From assembly GCA_002354055.1 (NCBI GenBank), contig DEKW01000011.1:93823-157822 (forward strand): a stretch of DNA of 64,000 bases. The letters are read 5' to 3'. Below are positions 1 through 8,871 of this stretch, one piece after another; position 1 is the first letter of the stretch; each line of letters begins with the position of its first letter. A program made the position numbers and the translations under genes. The notes beneath the pieces were generated by a model that was given only the letters and a program-made list of their open reading frames with translations, made no database searches and was not told the DNA's origin. The DNA is from Bacteroidales bacterium UBA2712 (GTDB lineage: Bacteria; Bacteroidota; Bacteroidia; Bacteroidales; Paludibacteraceae).

Positions 1-3000
1 TTCTTCTTTGTTCTCATAGAGATTGAAATCCACATAAGGAGTAATTTTCTTCACTCCGCGCCAATTATATTGAGCCTGTGTGCCGGTGTAGCCATTTGAC
101 AGATCCTGCTTATAACTCCACGTTCGATAAGAAGAATTTACTTTTGCGAAGTTTTCTTTCGTATAATATGCAGCCTTTGCTAACTGATAGCAATAGTCTA
201 TATTCGAATATCCTTGTTGATAGAACGCATTCGTTATATTTCCTTCTGCAAGTTCTGCCAGTTTCTCCTCTGGATATGACTCTACAACATAAATATTCTT
301 GATAGCAAATGGCGAACATAAAGATATATACTTATCTGCTTTAACAGTCAGCAAGATATATTGGCCTTCCTTAATTACGTATTCGCTGGTATTTGTTACA
401 TCACTATAATAATCCCCTTTGGCAATACTTATTTGAATATCTGTTATAGGTTGACCTGCCAATTCATCATTTATTCGATAATCGGAAGAGGCAGCTTGCA
501 TATAATCATCTATTCGACCCCACAATACATTCTTGGTTATATTATTTGTAGTATTTACACTGGTAGATCCTCCTAAATTATTACTCGGTAGTCCCAAAGC
601 ATCTCTTGCAGTGGACGCATTGGATCCACTCATCGCCATAGAAGGTAACGCATATTTCCAGATATCTACCGTATAATCCATTACTGCGCTATGCTCCGTA
701 TAATCACAAGGTAAGAATAAATGCACATATTCATCCTTTGGTGTAATACTTGCATGACCATAATCCGTTGAGTTGCTTTCATAATATTGAGCCAAAGTAG
801 TCGTATTATCAGATTTGCTTACTTGATCATACGGGAAATCAAATATAGCAAAGCCCTTTTTATCCACGCCTCCTGATGCACGCATATCCAACATACATAC
901 AGCATCACCTTTACTATTGGTCGGCGAACCGCCGTTGCTTGTCACTGTCTCGCACGTAAAAACGTTACAATTAAATGTTCCACCATTAATATAGGTTTGC
1001 AATGGTACACGCAGAGCAGTTGGATCTTTATTCCCATTCGGATCCCTATAGTAACCATCAAAAGTACTATTTGATCCATAACTGGATGGCTTTATACATG
1101 AGAATGATCCATCATTAAAATTGACTGTTCCTTTCGATTGGTCATTACCTAGTCCATAGGCCACAGCGCCCTTCATCTCAAACTGTCTAGTCGAAATTGC
1201 AAAAGTTGTTTTATACGTCGAAGACTGTGGATAGGCATTCCTTAATGTAATTTGCCCGCCATTAAAATTCAAAATAGTATTTTCATTCCCCAAATCAATA
1301 GAAGGACGTGCATCATTACCTTTGTTTAACATTAATTGTCCATTGGTTCGCTGAGATCCAGACGTAGCAGCATTTGGCCATATATCATCAATATTAATGG
1401 TGGTCTTTTCACTTGTGTCATCCATCAGCACCATAAGGGGTGCGTTTTGATGAGTGGCTTTAGCACCACTAATATAGAAAAACATTCCATCGCCACTATA
1501 GAGCATATTACGTCCTTTGAGATGGATGTTCGCCTCTAATCTTCCACTAGTAGATTTATTTTGGAAACATAGTGCGGCTGCACTGCCTACCGGATAGAAC
1601 TCGATCCACACTGCATACTTATAGGCCTCAATATCTTCGGCCGTTCCATATCCTTCAACAGTCTTACGTCTTGGCACTACGAAACAATTATCAAAATAGA
1701 GGTCCACAGATTTATCACCAGAACCGCTAATATAAATCGCGGATTCGTCACTTCCCGAATATCCGACAGATAACATCGGACAATAACCCGTGAAATATAA
1801 CTTCAACGTTCCGGACGTTTCAATATTAAAGTCCGAGGACTTTGCTGCAGCACAAACATTTTCAATCGTCTTGCTATAGACATAATTATCACCGCTCTTG
1901 GTATATATATGACAGGAAGTCATTGCTATATTACCGAGCGAAACCGCAATATTAGAGCCAAAAGGATTAGTCTCGTTATACGACTTGTCAAAGATATACA
2001 TCTTGTCGCAGAAAGCTTTCCCATCAGAGAAAGCACCGGATACGTTAATACCGGTTATTGTATAAGATGTTGCTGCCCATTCAGAGACTGAATTATTGCG
2101 CGTTCCTGTCTTAATTCCGGTACTTGCAGCATTAGTAGCCGTGATTGTGGAAGGCACTGTATTTACCGGAATGTATTTCGTAACTGCAGATCCGTTGATG
2201 GCGGATGTACCTGTAATCACCACCATATCATACAGAGCGGAAGCATCCGACCCTGTACGATTGATAGTCAGCGTATTTCCGGAAAGCGATGCACTATAGT
2301 TCGTACCATTCTGCATGGACACGCTCACGTTGTTCACATTAGCGGTTGTCAGAGTGCATGTTGTATTTGCTGCGCCCTCCTTCGCAAAAGTCACCAAATT
2401 ATGATTGGAACGAATATAAACGCCTTTAGTGATTTTCAGATTGGAGATAGTCGCTACCTGTGCGCTACCACTAAATTCAATTCGCACATAATGCGATGTC
2501 GGGCTTAATGGTGCCGAAATAGGAGTGCTTGCTCCACGCACCAATGCAGAACGACGAACGTGTGTCCAAGAATCACCTTCAGCTGCTTTTTCATAAATAT
2601 TCCAATACGCACCTTCCTTTATCGTTCCAGTAGGTTCAAAACTTATATCCCCAGGAATTCCATCAAACTGAAACTCCACCCATCTATCTGGCGCTCCACT
2701 AGAATTACCCACATCGAATTCGATTTTTTTCGTTGCTTTGTCATATGTAGCTTTACTGCTTCCATGATAGAAATAATAGTAGTCATTAACTCTTGTTTTT
2801 ACATCTAATGGCAATTCCGTACGCGGCTGACACACATATAAGCCCACCGTCACATTCTTTTGTTCTCCACCATATTTTGTCAAATTCACATACCACTCCG
2901 CATCAAATGGCTCCGTTACACTTGATAAAATACTGATGTCAGCTGTAGCTTTGGTACTCTCATCAAAAGCTACCGGATAAAGATTGGCAGTTGTGATATT

Positions 3001-4920
3001 AAACTTATCTTCACTACCAGCACTGAAGCCATAGTCAAGTGCCTTGATACTCGAACATGTTATCTGGACCTGTTGAGGCGTAACATCACCAATATGGTAA
3101 ATGAGAAAATCCGGTTTAGAACTAAACAGCAACTCGGTAATTTTTAAGTTAGCTATTTTTCCATTAACACCATCCTCATATGTCCATCTCAAATAACGCG
3201 TGGTAGGTTTAAGAGATAATGGACCCACTTCTCGTTGCGCTCCACCAGGTTTTTGCCGAGGAAAGACATCTGACCAATTTGTCCCATTAGCACTCTCCTC
3301 TATAGTCCACATCGTTTTGTGTGCGAAGCCGTCATTCGTACTACCCAACAAGGTACACGAGAGTTCATCAGGGATACCTTCAAAATGAATCGTTAATTGA
3401 TATACTAGATCAACATTGTCTCCCTTCATGAGATATTGTGTCCCATTTTCTATAATAGCGTCTGCTTTGGCACAATTATACGTAGAATATAGCAAGGGGG
3501 TCGCTATGGTGCTAGTCAGTCCATCAATAGGTAAACGCGTCAACTGCGGCTGTACCGTAATATGTTTTACTTCCGTGATTTCCTCGTACTGATAGTTACC
3601 GTCTTGATGGAAAGTTAAGTCAATCGTCTGAGCAGCACCTTCTATCGCACCTAGCAACACCGTAGGATCTTCTCCATATTCCGACTGAGAAAGAGTAGCA
3701 AATACACTCTCATTTGAAGACGTAAGCGTCCACTCCGGACGAGCATCTATCAAACGAATAGGACAATCATATCCATTACGTTCATACACAGTTGTCGGTA
3801 ATGTAAACTCCCACTGCGGAACGCGTTTAGAAGCAACAATGGTAAATACCACTGTCTTTTCAGCAATAGTTGGTGTTTCGGGTTGGAAAATAGTAAACGT
3901 TGCCGTGCCGGCACGATTGACAATCAACTTTTGATTCTCCCCATCATATACCAGCACTTCCGTACCGCTAGGATTGGAAATATTGGAGGAACTCAAAGTC
4001 ACATCCGGAGCATAGTCCAAACCTATAGAGAAAACTGTACCTACACCCACTTCAATATCAGCCGATCCATCATACGACACTCCACCCTCGCTCAGCAGCA
4101 TTACCGGCTGATCTTTTGCGTCGGCCGCCTTGAAGTGAGCAACTATATTTCCCTGAGTAACTATAGTTGCATTCGTGTAATCATTAAAGGATTCATCCGG
4201 AATCTGATAATCTGCTTCCTCACTAATCTTATCGCCATTTTGATACCAGCCCAAGAACACATGATCCGCCTCCGCCTTAGCGTGCAGATATAATGTCTTC
4301 GTCACACTGGACGTTTTTTGCAGACTTCCAAATTCACTTGTAGAAGCAGAACTTGTAGTAGCCCAAGATGCTCCGGCTGCATCATTGTAGGAAATATAAA
4401 TCTTACCCATGTCTTCTTGGCCGGTTTTCACTTTTGCCTCTGCGTTGAAATAGAATTTCTTCGCAAAATACCCATATAAGGTTTTAGAAGGACCATCTGC
4501 AGCTGCACTGGCACTAGAACTCTGAGTAACAGAATAGCCTGTGCTCGCAGCGACTCCGGTTGGAGGCCAGTTAGATGAGGGCTCCTCCGGGCTCTCGCTC
4601 CAACCAATAAAGCGGTAATGATCCGCTTGCTCTGAGGTCTGCTCAAAACAAGCTTTTATTGTTACATTTTCAGCAGAGCTATTTGTCGTGTTGTTAGTAT
4701 ACGCTCCTCCGTTATCTTTTCTATCGCCATCACTATTATCAGTTGTATATACCGTTCCGGCAGCTGACGGCTTACACCCCAACTCAAGCGTTGCATAGTG
4801 ATCATACGTTGGATCACCCGCCCATACATTCACCCATGACATAGGTAAAATGAGCATTAATAATAGTCTCAGACAGCGACTTTTAAGAAAAATTCTTTTT
4901 TGTAACGTAATTTTTTTCAT
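1..4920 (-). CDS. Very large secreted surface protein, 5' part, runs off the window
   Basis: The frame is open without a stop from the ATG at 4920 down to base 1, at least 1,640 codons, so the C-terminus is outside the window. Residues 1 to about 35 form a signal peptide with hydrophobic core LRLLLMLILPMSWV and a likely cut after VWA. InlB-like (Listeria-Bacteroides) repeats are suggested by RFIGWSESPE near residue 103 and FLGWYQNGD near 222. Two related modules lie near residues 445-620 and 700-860; each has an F-E/D-GIP motif, an aromatic strand (TRYLRW, SHYVRIE) and an ending of the form NLKIT. The rest is rich in Ser, Thr, Gly and Asn. No catalytic motif was recognised. A sorting domain for type IX secretion would be expected at the unseen C-terminus; that is inference. 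The gene is AT-richer than the core genes to the right. Confidence 0.85.
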   Translation of the reverse strand, partial: MKKITLQKRIFLKSRCLRLLLMLILPMSWVNVWAGDPTYDHYATLELGCKPSAAGTVYTTDNSDGDRKDNGGAYTNNTTNSSAENVTIKACFEQTSEQADHYRFIGWSESPEEPSSNWPPTGVAASTGYSVTQSSSASAAADGPSKTLYGYFAKKFYFNAEAKVKTGQEDMGKIYISYNDAAGASWATTSSASTSEFGSLQKTSSVTKTLYLHAKAEADHVFLGWYQNGDKISEEADYQIPDESFNDYTNATIVTQGNIVAHFKAADAKDQPVMLLSEGGVSYDGSADIEVGVGTVFSIGLDYAPDVTLSSSNISNPSGTEVLVYDGENQKLIVNRAGTATFTIFQPETPTIAEKTVVFTIVASKRVPQWEFTLPTTVYERNGYDCPIRLIDARPEWTLTSSNESVFATLSQSEYGEDPTVLLGAIEGAAQTIDLTFHQDGNYQYEEITEVKHITVQPQLTRLPIDGLTSTIATPLLYSTYNCAKADAIIENGTQYLMKGDNVDLVYQLTIHFEGIPDELSCTLLGSTNDGFAHKTMWTIEESANGTNWSDVFPRQKPGGAQREVGPLSLKPTTRYLRWTYEDGVNGKIANLKITELLFSSKPDFLIYHIGDVTPQQVQITCSSIKALDYGFSAGSEDKFNITTANLYPVAFDESTKATADISILSSVTEPFDAEWYVNLTKYGGEQKNVTVGLYVCQPRTELPLDVKTRVNDYYYFYHGSSKATYDKATKKIEFDVGNSSGAPDRWVEFQFDGIPGDISFEPTGTIKEGAYWNIYEKAAEGDSWTHVRRSALVRGASTPISAPLSPTSHYVRIEFSGSAQVATISNLKITKGVYIRSNHNLVTFAKEGAANTTCTLTTANVNNVSVSMQNGTNYSASLSGNTLTINRTGSDASALYDMVVITGTSAINGSAVTKYIPVNTVPSTITATNAASTGIKTGTRNNSVSEWAATSYTITGINVSGAFSDGKAFCDKMYIFDKSYNETNPFGSNIAVSLGNIAMTSCHIYTKSGDNYVYSKTIENVCAAAKSSDFNIETSGTLKLYFTGYCPMLSVGYSGSDESAIYISGSGDKSVDLYFDNCFVVPRRKTVEGYGTAEDIEAYKYAVWIEFYPVGSAAALCFQNKSTSGRLEANIHLKGRNMLYSGDGMFFYISGAKATHQNAPLMVLMDDTSEKTTINIDDIWPNAATSGSQRTNGQLMLNKGNDARPSIDLGNENTILNFNGGQITLRNAYPQSSTYKTTFAISTRQFEMKGAVAYGLGNDQSKGTVNFNDGSFSCIKPSSYGSNSTFDGYYRDPNGNKDPTALRVPLQTYINGGTFNCNVFTCETVTSNGGSPTNSKGDAVCMLDMRASGGVDKKGFAIFDFPYDQVSKSDNTTTLAQYYESNSTDYGHASITPKDEYVHLFLPCDYTEHSAVMDYTVDIWKYALPSMAMSGSNASTARDALGLPSNNLGGSTSVNTTNNITKNVLWGRIDDYMQAASSDYRINDELAGQPITDIQISIAKGDYYSDVTNTSEYVIKEGQYILLTVKADKYISLCSPFAIKNIYVVESYPEEKLAELAEGNITNAFYQQGYSNIDYCYQLAKAAYYTKENFAKVNSSYRTWSYKQDLSNGYTGTQAQYNWRGVKKITPYVDFNLYENKEE

Positions 4921-4998
4921 ATACTTGTACCTTTAATAAATTTTTTCATTATTTTCTCGCTTACACGCACGAAATTGAAGCAGCGCGGTTAAAGCGCT

Positions 4999-5030
4999 GC
5001 AAAGGTACTGCTTTTTTTTGACATACGCAA
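4999..5030 (-). promoter_or_regulatory. Promoter of the large surface protein gene
   Basis: On the minus strand TTG (5030) is followed 23 bases later by TACCTTTGC (5007-4999), matching the Bacteroidota -33 and -7 boxes, with the A-tract spacer shared by most promoters in this window. It leaves a leader of about 75 bases before the ATG at 4920. Confidence 0.8.
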
Positions 5031-5285
5031 GGAAATCAAGAAAAAAAGTGCAAAAATCTATTTTTTTGCTACCTAAACGTGACAAAATAAACTCACGCAT
5101 AACATTATATTGTATTTTTACATAATAATATGGTATATATACGATATCGCCCTTTCTAAGATATAGAACGAGCGATATTCAACACACAATCCTATCTATT
5201 TTGGATCGTCTTTTAGAACACTTCCGTAAATATTTTATTCGTATCGTATTTTACGTCACGGTTTTTTCGTCACGGAAAATTCGCT

Positions 5286-5317
5286 GCAAATATACTGTTC
5301 TTTTTTGATATATGCAA
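5286..5317 (-). promoter_or_regulatory. Promoter-like module, distal
   Basis: TTG at 5317 and TATATTTGC at 5294-5286 keep the 23-base spacing, and the A/T-rich spacer is degenerate. It points at the large surface protein gene 365 bases away, but may be a relic of a lost cassette because the flanking sequence also matches that of the hipBA promoter near 8726-8800. Confidence 0.5.
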
Positions 5318-5336
5318 GAAAATTCCACGAATTTTC
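5318..5336. repeat. Palindrome GAAAATTC-CAC-GAATTTTC
   Basis: Eight-base arms flank a three-base centre. The same palindrome with centre GTG lies at 8758-8776, again directly beside a promoter module. Confidence 0.7.
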
Positions 5337-5400
5337 CGCTGAAAGTTGAAAGTTTAACGTTTAAAGCAGAAAAAATCGCTCCATTTCTCACTATCGGAGA

Positions 5401-6738
5401 CTATCTTTCCTTCAAAAAACGCTTGATAAGAAATGCTAAAAAATATGGAAAAGTATAGAATTGACCATTCCAGCCGACATTCTTGTACCCCAACTTTATC
5501 CCAAATTTCACATCCCGATAGGATTCCCATTTGATAAGGTTATTGAGCGAAGCAGTTGCACCATCTTTGGCTTTTACTTCTACAGGAACGAGAGAATCAG
5601 CATCACGTACAAAGAAATCCATTTCCAGAGCCGGATTCTCATGCTTGTAAAAATAAAGCTGCTCATAACCGGATTTAAGGAGCATCTCGCCTACTACATT
5701 TTCATAGATAGCGCCCTTGTAGGTACCGAAATTCTTATTGGCCCTTAGGTCTTCCTGCGCCTCCTCATCCAGCGAAGCTATCAACAAGCCTGCATCATGG
5801 TAATACAACTTATAATTATCCGGCATATAGTTGCCTTTTAGCGGCAGTTCCACATTGTTCAAACAATAACAGACATGGATAACTCCCGCTTGCCTGAGCC
5901 ATTCAACCGATCCGATATACTCCCGATTCCTGGCTCCTTTGGCTATTTTCGTAATCTGATATTTCTTGTTTTCCTTCGCCAGGAAAGTAGATATGTGATT
6001 ATACACCGCCAGTACCTTCGCCTTATCTGTTTGCGAGGCATATTTAGTAATATCCTCTTCGTAGTCCTTCAATAGTTGGCGTTGCAAAGAAAGTGTTCCC
6101 TCAAAATTACCCTGATCTATATATTTCTTAACCACCTCAGGCATACCTCCGATAGTCATGTAATCACAGAAAATATCCATCATCGTATCCATCTCCAGTT
6201 GCGAGAACGGTTGCACATCAATCATATGCTTATAGAGGTCTTCCACTTGCTCGCGGGAGTAACCTTTAGCCCAGAGGAACTCCTCAAAGTCCATGGAATA
6301 CATCTCGTAATCTTCTTTGAAACCAACGGCGTTAGACTCAATCTCCTCATAATAAATACCCATCAGCGAGCCAGAGCAGATAACATCATAGCGTCTATCC
6401 TGACAGAAAGACTTAAGCGAAGTAGCGCAATCGGGACATTTTTGCAACTCATCAAAAAAAATAAGTGTTTTACCAGGGATAAATTGCCACGAAGGTTCAA
6501 GCAATGAGATATTCTTAATGATTGTATCTACCTCATACCCATTGTTGAAAATCGTTCTAAATTTCTTCTGAAGCACAAAATTGATCTCTATAACAGACTG
6601 ATAATTGGCTTTCCCAAAAGCACGAATAGACTCGGTTTTACCAATCTGCCTTGCTCCTTTTACGATCAGAGGCTTCCGAGACAGGGCATTTTTCCACTTC
6701 GCGAGATACGTATCTATCTTTCTTTCAAGCATTTCCAT
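5401..6738 (-). CDS. AAA-family ATPase with DUF4143 domain
   Basis: A predicted ATP-binding protein of the AAA_14/DUF4143 family, common in Bacteroidota and of unknown cellular role. The Walker A motif is GARQIGKT near residue 30 and Walker B is LIFFDELQ near 95. The C-terminal DUF4143 half ends in a nuclease-like pattern, LEMDFFVRD followed by VPVEVKAKDG, reminiscent of the PD-(D/E)xK fold; activity is not established. A GTG at 6750 would add four residues, but it lies inside an operator-like repeat, so the ATG at 6738 is preferred (445 residues). It has its own promoter at 6826-6857 and three spaced repeats in its leader. The length is normal for the family. Confidence 0.85.
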   Translation of the reverse strand: MEMLERKIDTYLAKWKNALSRKPLIVKGARQIGKTESIRAFGKANYQSVIEINFVLQKKFRTIFNNGYEVDTIIKNISLLEPSWQFIPGKTLIFFDELQKCPDCATSLKSFCQDRRYDVICSGSLMGIYYEEIESNAVGFKEDYEMYSMDFEEFLWAKGYSREQVEDLYKHMIDVQPFSQLEMDTMMDIFCDYMTIGGMPEVVKKYIDQGNFEGTLSLQRQLLKDYEEDITKYASQTDKAKVLAVYNHISTFLAKENKKYQITKIAKGARNREYIGSVEWLRQAGVIHVCYCLNNVELPLKGNYMPDNYKLYYHDAGLLIASLDEEAQEDLRANKNFGTYKGAIYENVVGEMLLKSGYEQLYFYKHENPALEMDFFVRDADSLVPVEVKAKDGATASLNNLIKWESYRDVKFGIKLGYKNVGWNGQFYTFPYFLAFLIKRFLKER

Positions 6739-6743
6739 AATAT

Positions 6744-6821
6744 AAATCACATTTTTCTGGTATTATTCACTATGAAAAATCACATTTTTAGCCATGTTTA
6801 AAGCAATAAAAATCACATTTT
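6744..6821. repeat. Three AAATCACATTTT repeats spaced exactly 33 bases
   Basis: The 12-mer starts at 6744, 6777 and 6810, between the promoter (6826-6857) and the start codon of the ATPase gene. On the coding strand each reads AAAATGTGATTT, which contains ATG directly followed by TGA. Even spacing of three helical turns suggests an operator array or a translational control; both are inference. Confidence 0.75.
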
Positions 6822-6823
6822 CG

Positions 6824-7088
6824 CTGCAAAGGTACTGCTTTTTTTTGAATTATGCAAATTTATTTTTAATATTTAATCGAAAACTCGCTGCGCTCTTAGA
6901 AAACGCGGAATCCCGGTTGCTAACCCGCAACCCTGCGTGATAGGTCTTCTTTCTGCTTGTGAGTAAACTCCCAGACAGCCATAAGCCCTCTCACGCTTGG
7001 CAGTAGCGATTCTCGCTCCAGCCGGATTCCTTCAAGAAAACAGCCGAAAACTGCGATGTGGAACGTAGCAGTAATCGTTCAGCACTTA
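6824..7088. repeat. 265-bp direct repeat, copy 1
   Basis: Nearly identical to 9242-9506 at a constant offset of 2,418 bases; I see differences only near 6849 and 7020. It begins with the promoter module and continues upstream of it on the minus strand. Inside is an imperfect hairpin built around GGTTGC-TAACCC-GCAACC (6903-6938). This copy lacks the ATG of the small reading frame in copy 2 (CTG instead). Confidence 0.9.
6826..6857 (-). promoter_or_regulatory. Promoter of the AAA/DUF4143 ATPase gene
   Basis: TTG at 6857 and TACCTTTGC at 6834-6826 with the invariant 23-base spacing and the shared A-tract spacer. Confidence 0.8.
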
Positions 7089-7093
7089 GGGGC

Positions 7094-7114
7094 GAAAGTT
7101 TAGGGTTTAGAGGT
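7094..7114. repeat. 21-bp direct repeat, left flank of hipBA
   Basis: Identical to 8788-8808. This copy overlaps the stop codon of hipA, and the pair brackets the hipBA locus, as expected for an inserted or recombined cassette. Confidence 0.75.
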
Positions 7115-8341
7115 GAAAAAACGCTCCATTTCGCTATCGGAGATGCCGCAACGGCGGGCTACCGGGCGGGCATTGGCCATCGCGGCACGTACCTCGTTGA
7201 TAATCAGCTCTGCCCGGGAAGGGCTCAGCATATAGTCTCCTGCGGCGGCTAACAACACCTCTAACGAGGATTCATTACTATCGCGCGAGACAAGCAAACT
7301 TTGCGTACTAAAATCGGACGGATTAAGGTCGTAAGCCGGAGACCACACCCACCCTTTCTCCGTTAGCAAGAAGCCGTGGTTACGGAAATGATCATCGTGG
7401 TTATGAATACATATAGAGAACGCCACACGCCGGTATAACTGCTCCAAAGCCTCCTGCGGATCTACAAATCCTGCATTCCCGACAATCACATCGACGATAT
7501 CCAGATAACCATTCCCGGTCGTAGCATCTGCTCCGTCTTGCAGCCCGCAGAGCGTCATCGCGGACGCGAAATGAACACGTTGCTCGCCCTCTCTGTCAAA
7601 TCGCTTAGATAACAGGGTGTGATATTTCTGCCCCGGTAGCGTCAACAACCGCATCTGAGGCACTTCGATGCCTGCAATACTCGCCATCTGATGCGCCCAA
7701 AACTCCCATAATGCCACATCATAATCGTCGTTGACAGAGGGTATCTTAGCTATCCATAAAGAACCATCTGTATCTCGCACGTTCGCTTTCGGACGAGCTC
7801 CTCCCAGAGAAGAACCTTGCTTGTATAAGTTCAGCAACCATTCCTCACGCACCGTACCGCCTTTCTCTTCCTGCCGTTCATACTCCTGCGCCATATCCAC
7901 GAACTCACGAAGATGCGCCAGAGGAGGCACCGGGGTATTTGCAAAGCGCGTTCCTAATAATTGCTCGCCTTCGCGTAAGCGTAAAGCGCCCATACGGGTT
8001 ATGTCATCGATCTGCGTGAGGTAATCGACATCCGTCAGATGCCGCACGGGTCGTCCTTCTTGCGATGCCAATAGTCGCTCGCGTTTATCGATTAGCCTCC
8101 GGCCCCATCTGTCCGGCATGGCATCCTGCAGAAAACCAAACAAACGTCCCGTCCCATATTGCGATCCGCCTGCGTTCTGCAAATCACCGCTAAGCCGAAC
8201 CTGCCGGTAATCATGCAGCCATTGCGCATCGTACTCCCATTGGTACGCTGCATTGCCGCGTATCGTATCGTAGCCAAGCGTACCTACCGGCCTTGCCGGA
8301 GAGAGCCCTTTGGCGTCCATATTGATTTGCATGTGCTTCAT
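7100..8341 (-). CDS. hipA: HipA-family serine/threonine kinase toxin (locus 1)
   Basis: Toxin of a HipBA-type toxin-antitoxin pair; family members phosphorylate proteins such as glutamyl-tRNA synthetase and arrest growth, though this target is unknown. The 413-residue protein has an N-terminal HipA domain, a glycine-rich loop SLGGARPKA near 195, SKRFDREGE near 250, the catalytic loop HNHDDHFRNHGF near 320 and the metal-binding AYDLNPS near 345, so the kinase core looks intact. Its ATG overlaps the stop of hipB as ATGA, which implies translational coupling. The last residues are encoded by a repeat shared with other cassettes. Confidence 0.9.
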   Translation of the reverse strand: MKHMQINMDAKGLSPARPVGTLGYDTIRGNAAYQWEYDAQWLHDYRQVRLSGDLQNAGGSQYGTGRLFGFLQDAMPDRWGRRLIDKRERLLASQEGRPVRHLTDVDYLTQIDDITRMGALRLREGEQLLGTRFANTPVPPLAHLREFVDMAQEYERQEEKGGTVREEWLLNLYKQGSSLGGARPKANVRDTDGSLWIAKIPSVNDDYDVALWEFWAHQMASIAGIEVPQMRLLTLPGQKYHTLLSKRFDREGEQRVHFASAMTLCGLQDGADATTGNGYLDIVDVIVGNAGFVDPQEALEQLYRRVAFSICIHNHDDHFRNHGFLLTEKGWVWSPAYDLNPSDFSTQSLLVSRDSNESSLEVLLAAAGDYMLSPSRAELIINEVRAAMANARPVARRCGISDSEMERFFTSKP

Positions 8342-8655
8342 TTCTTAGATGCTCTTTGGCGATGTTTCAAATCCAGATCCTGCAACGTGCGCCCCATCTC
8401 GTCATCTTTGGCAAGGAACAAGATACTCTCATCCAGCCCAAGCGCGAACAGGATACGCAAGTATATACCTATAGCTACTGTCGGGGTTCCTTTCTCCACG
8501 CGCATGACAGTCAACTCGCTGCAACTCGCCCGCTCTGCTATCTGCGCGATACTCAAATCCCGGCGCAGACGCGCCAGGCGGATTTGCTCACCTACTATCT
8601 GTAAGTTGCGCTCCGCTCTGCGCGGCAAATTATTTCCAAGTGTACTCTTTGACAT
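8338..8655 (-). CDS. hipB: HipB-like antitoxin, XRE-type helix-turn-helix (locus 1)
   Basis: Antitoxin and likely autorepressor of the pair. The 105-residue protein carries a helix-turn-helix of the XRE/Cro family near residues 28-85 (SIAQIAERASCSELTVMRVE) and a charged C-terminal tail. It is the first gene of the pair, the usual order for hipBA. A perfect palindrome at 8679-8693 lies between its promoter (8726-8757) and its start, where an autoregulatory operator would sit. Helix-turn-helix identity is clear; the antitoxin role rests on position next to hipA. Confidence 0.88.
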   Translation of the reverse strand: MSKSTLGNNLPRRAERNLQIVGEQIRLARLRRDLSIAQIAERASCSELTVMRVEKGTPTVAIGIYLRILFALGLDESILFLAKDDEMGRTLQDLDLKHRQRASKK

Positions 8656-8678
8656 ATTCGTAATCTATCTTATAATAA

Positions 8679-8693
8679 AGTAGTATGACTACT
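8679..8693. promoter_or_regulatory. Candidate HipB operator AGTAGT-ATG-ACTACT
   Basis: Perfect 6-base arms around a 3-base centre, placed between the -7 box and the hipB start. Binding by HipB is inferred from position. Confidence 0.5.
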
Positions 8694-8725
8694 ATGCTAT
8701 ATTTTATGATATTTTGAAATTCGGT

Positions 8726-8757
8726 GCAAAGATAGTGCTTTTTTTTGACATATGCAA
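8726..8757 (-). promoter_or_regulatory. Promoter of hipBA locus 1
   Basis: TTG at 8757 and TATCTTTGC at 8734-8726, spacing 23, with the shared spacer. Confidence 0.8.
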
Positions 8758-8776
8758 GAAAATTCGTGGAATTTTC
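8758..8776. repeat. Palindrome GAAAATTC-GTG-GAATTTTC
   Basis: Counterpart of 5318-5336 with the centre inverted (GTG versus CAC). It lies immediately upstream of the hipBA promoter. Confidence 0.7.
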
Positions 8777-8787
8777 CGTTGAAAGTT

Positions 8788-8808
8788 GAAAGTTTAGGGT
8801 TTAGAGGT
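8788..8808. repeat. 21-bp direct repeat, right flank of hipBA
   Basis: Identical to 7094-7114 at the other end of the hipBA locus. Confidence 0.75.
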
Positions 8809-8839
8809 AAAAAAATCGCCTCCGGGGAAGCGATTTTTT
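8809..8839. terminator. Bidirectional hairpin terminator
   Basis: AAAATCGC and GCGATTTT arms with a CTCCGGGGAA loop, flanked by A and T runs on both sides. It would end transcripts from the rhuM remnant on the minus strand. Confidence 0.7.
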
Positions 8840-8840
8840 C

Positions 8841-8866
8841 TTAGGGGTTAGGGGTTAGGGATTAGG
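8841..8866. repeat. TTAGGGG-type tandem repeat
   Basis: Four units of the GGGGTTA/GGGATTA family that recurs near 12925, 26430, 36600, 39260 and 52000. Confidence 0.7.
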
Positions 8867-8871
8867 ATATA

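Larger units (their letters stand above)
5031..5400. other. Intergenic region with a second promoter copy
   Basis: No gene is seen here. It holds a TATATTTGC promoter copy (5286-5317), a palindrome (5318-5336), a direct repeat of CGTCACGG around 5253-5275, and a tail (5340-5400) that resembles the 3' end of the first hipA gene and the sequence beyond it (7094-7142). Confidence 0.6.

Noticed and set aside
6738..6750. GTG at 6750 as start of the ATPase
   Set aside because: It is part of the third leader repeat; an ATG four codons later matches the family.
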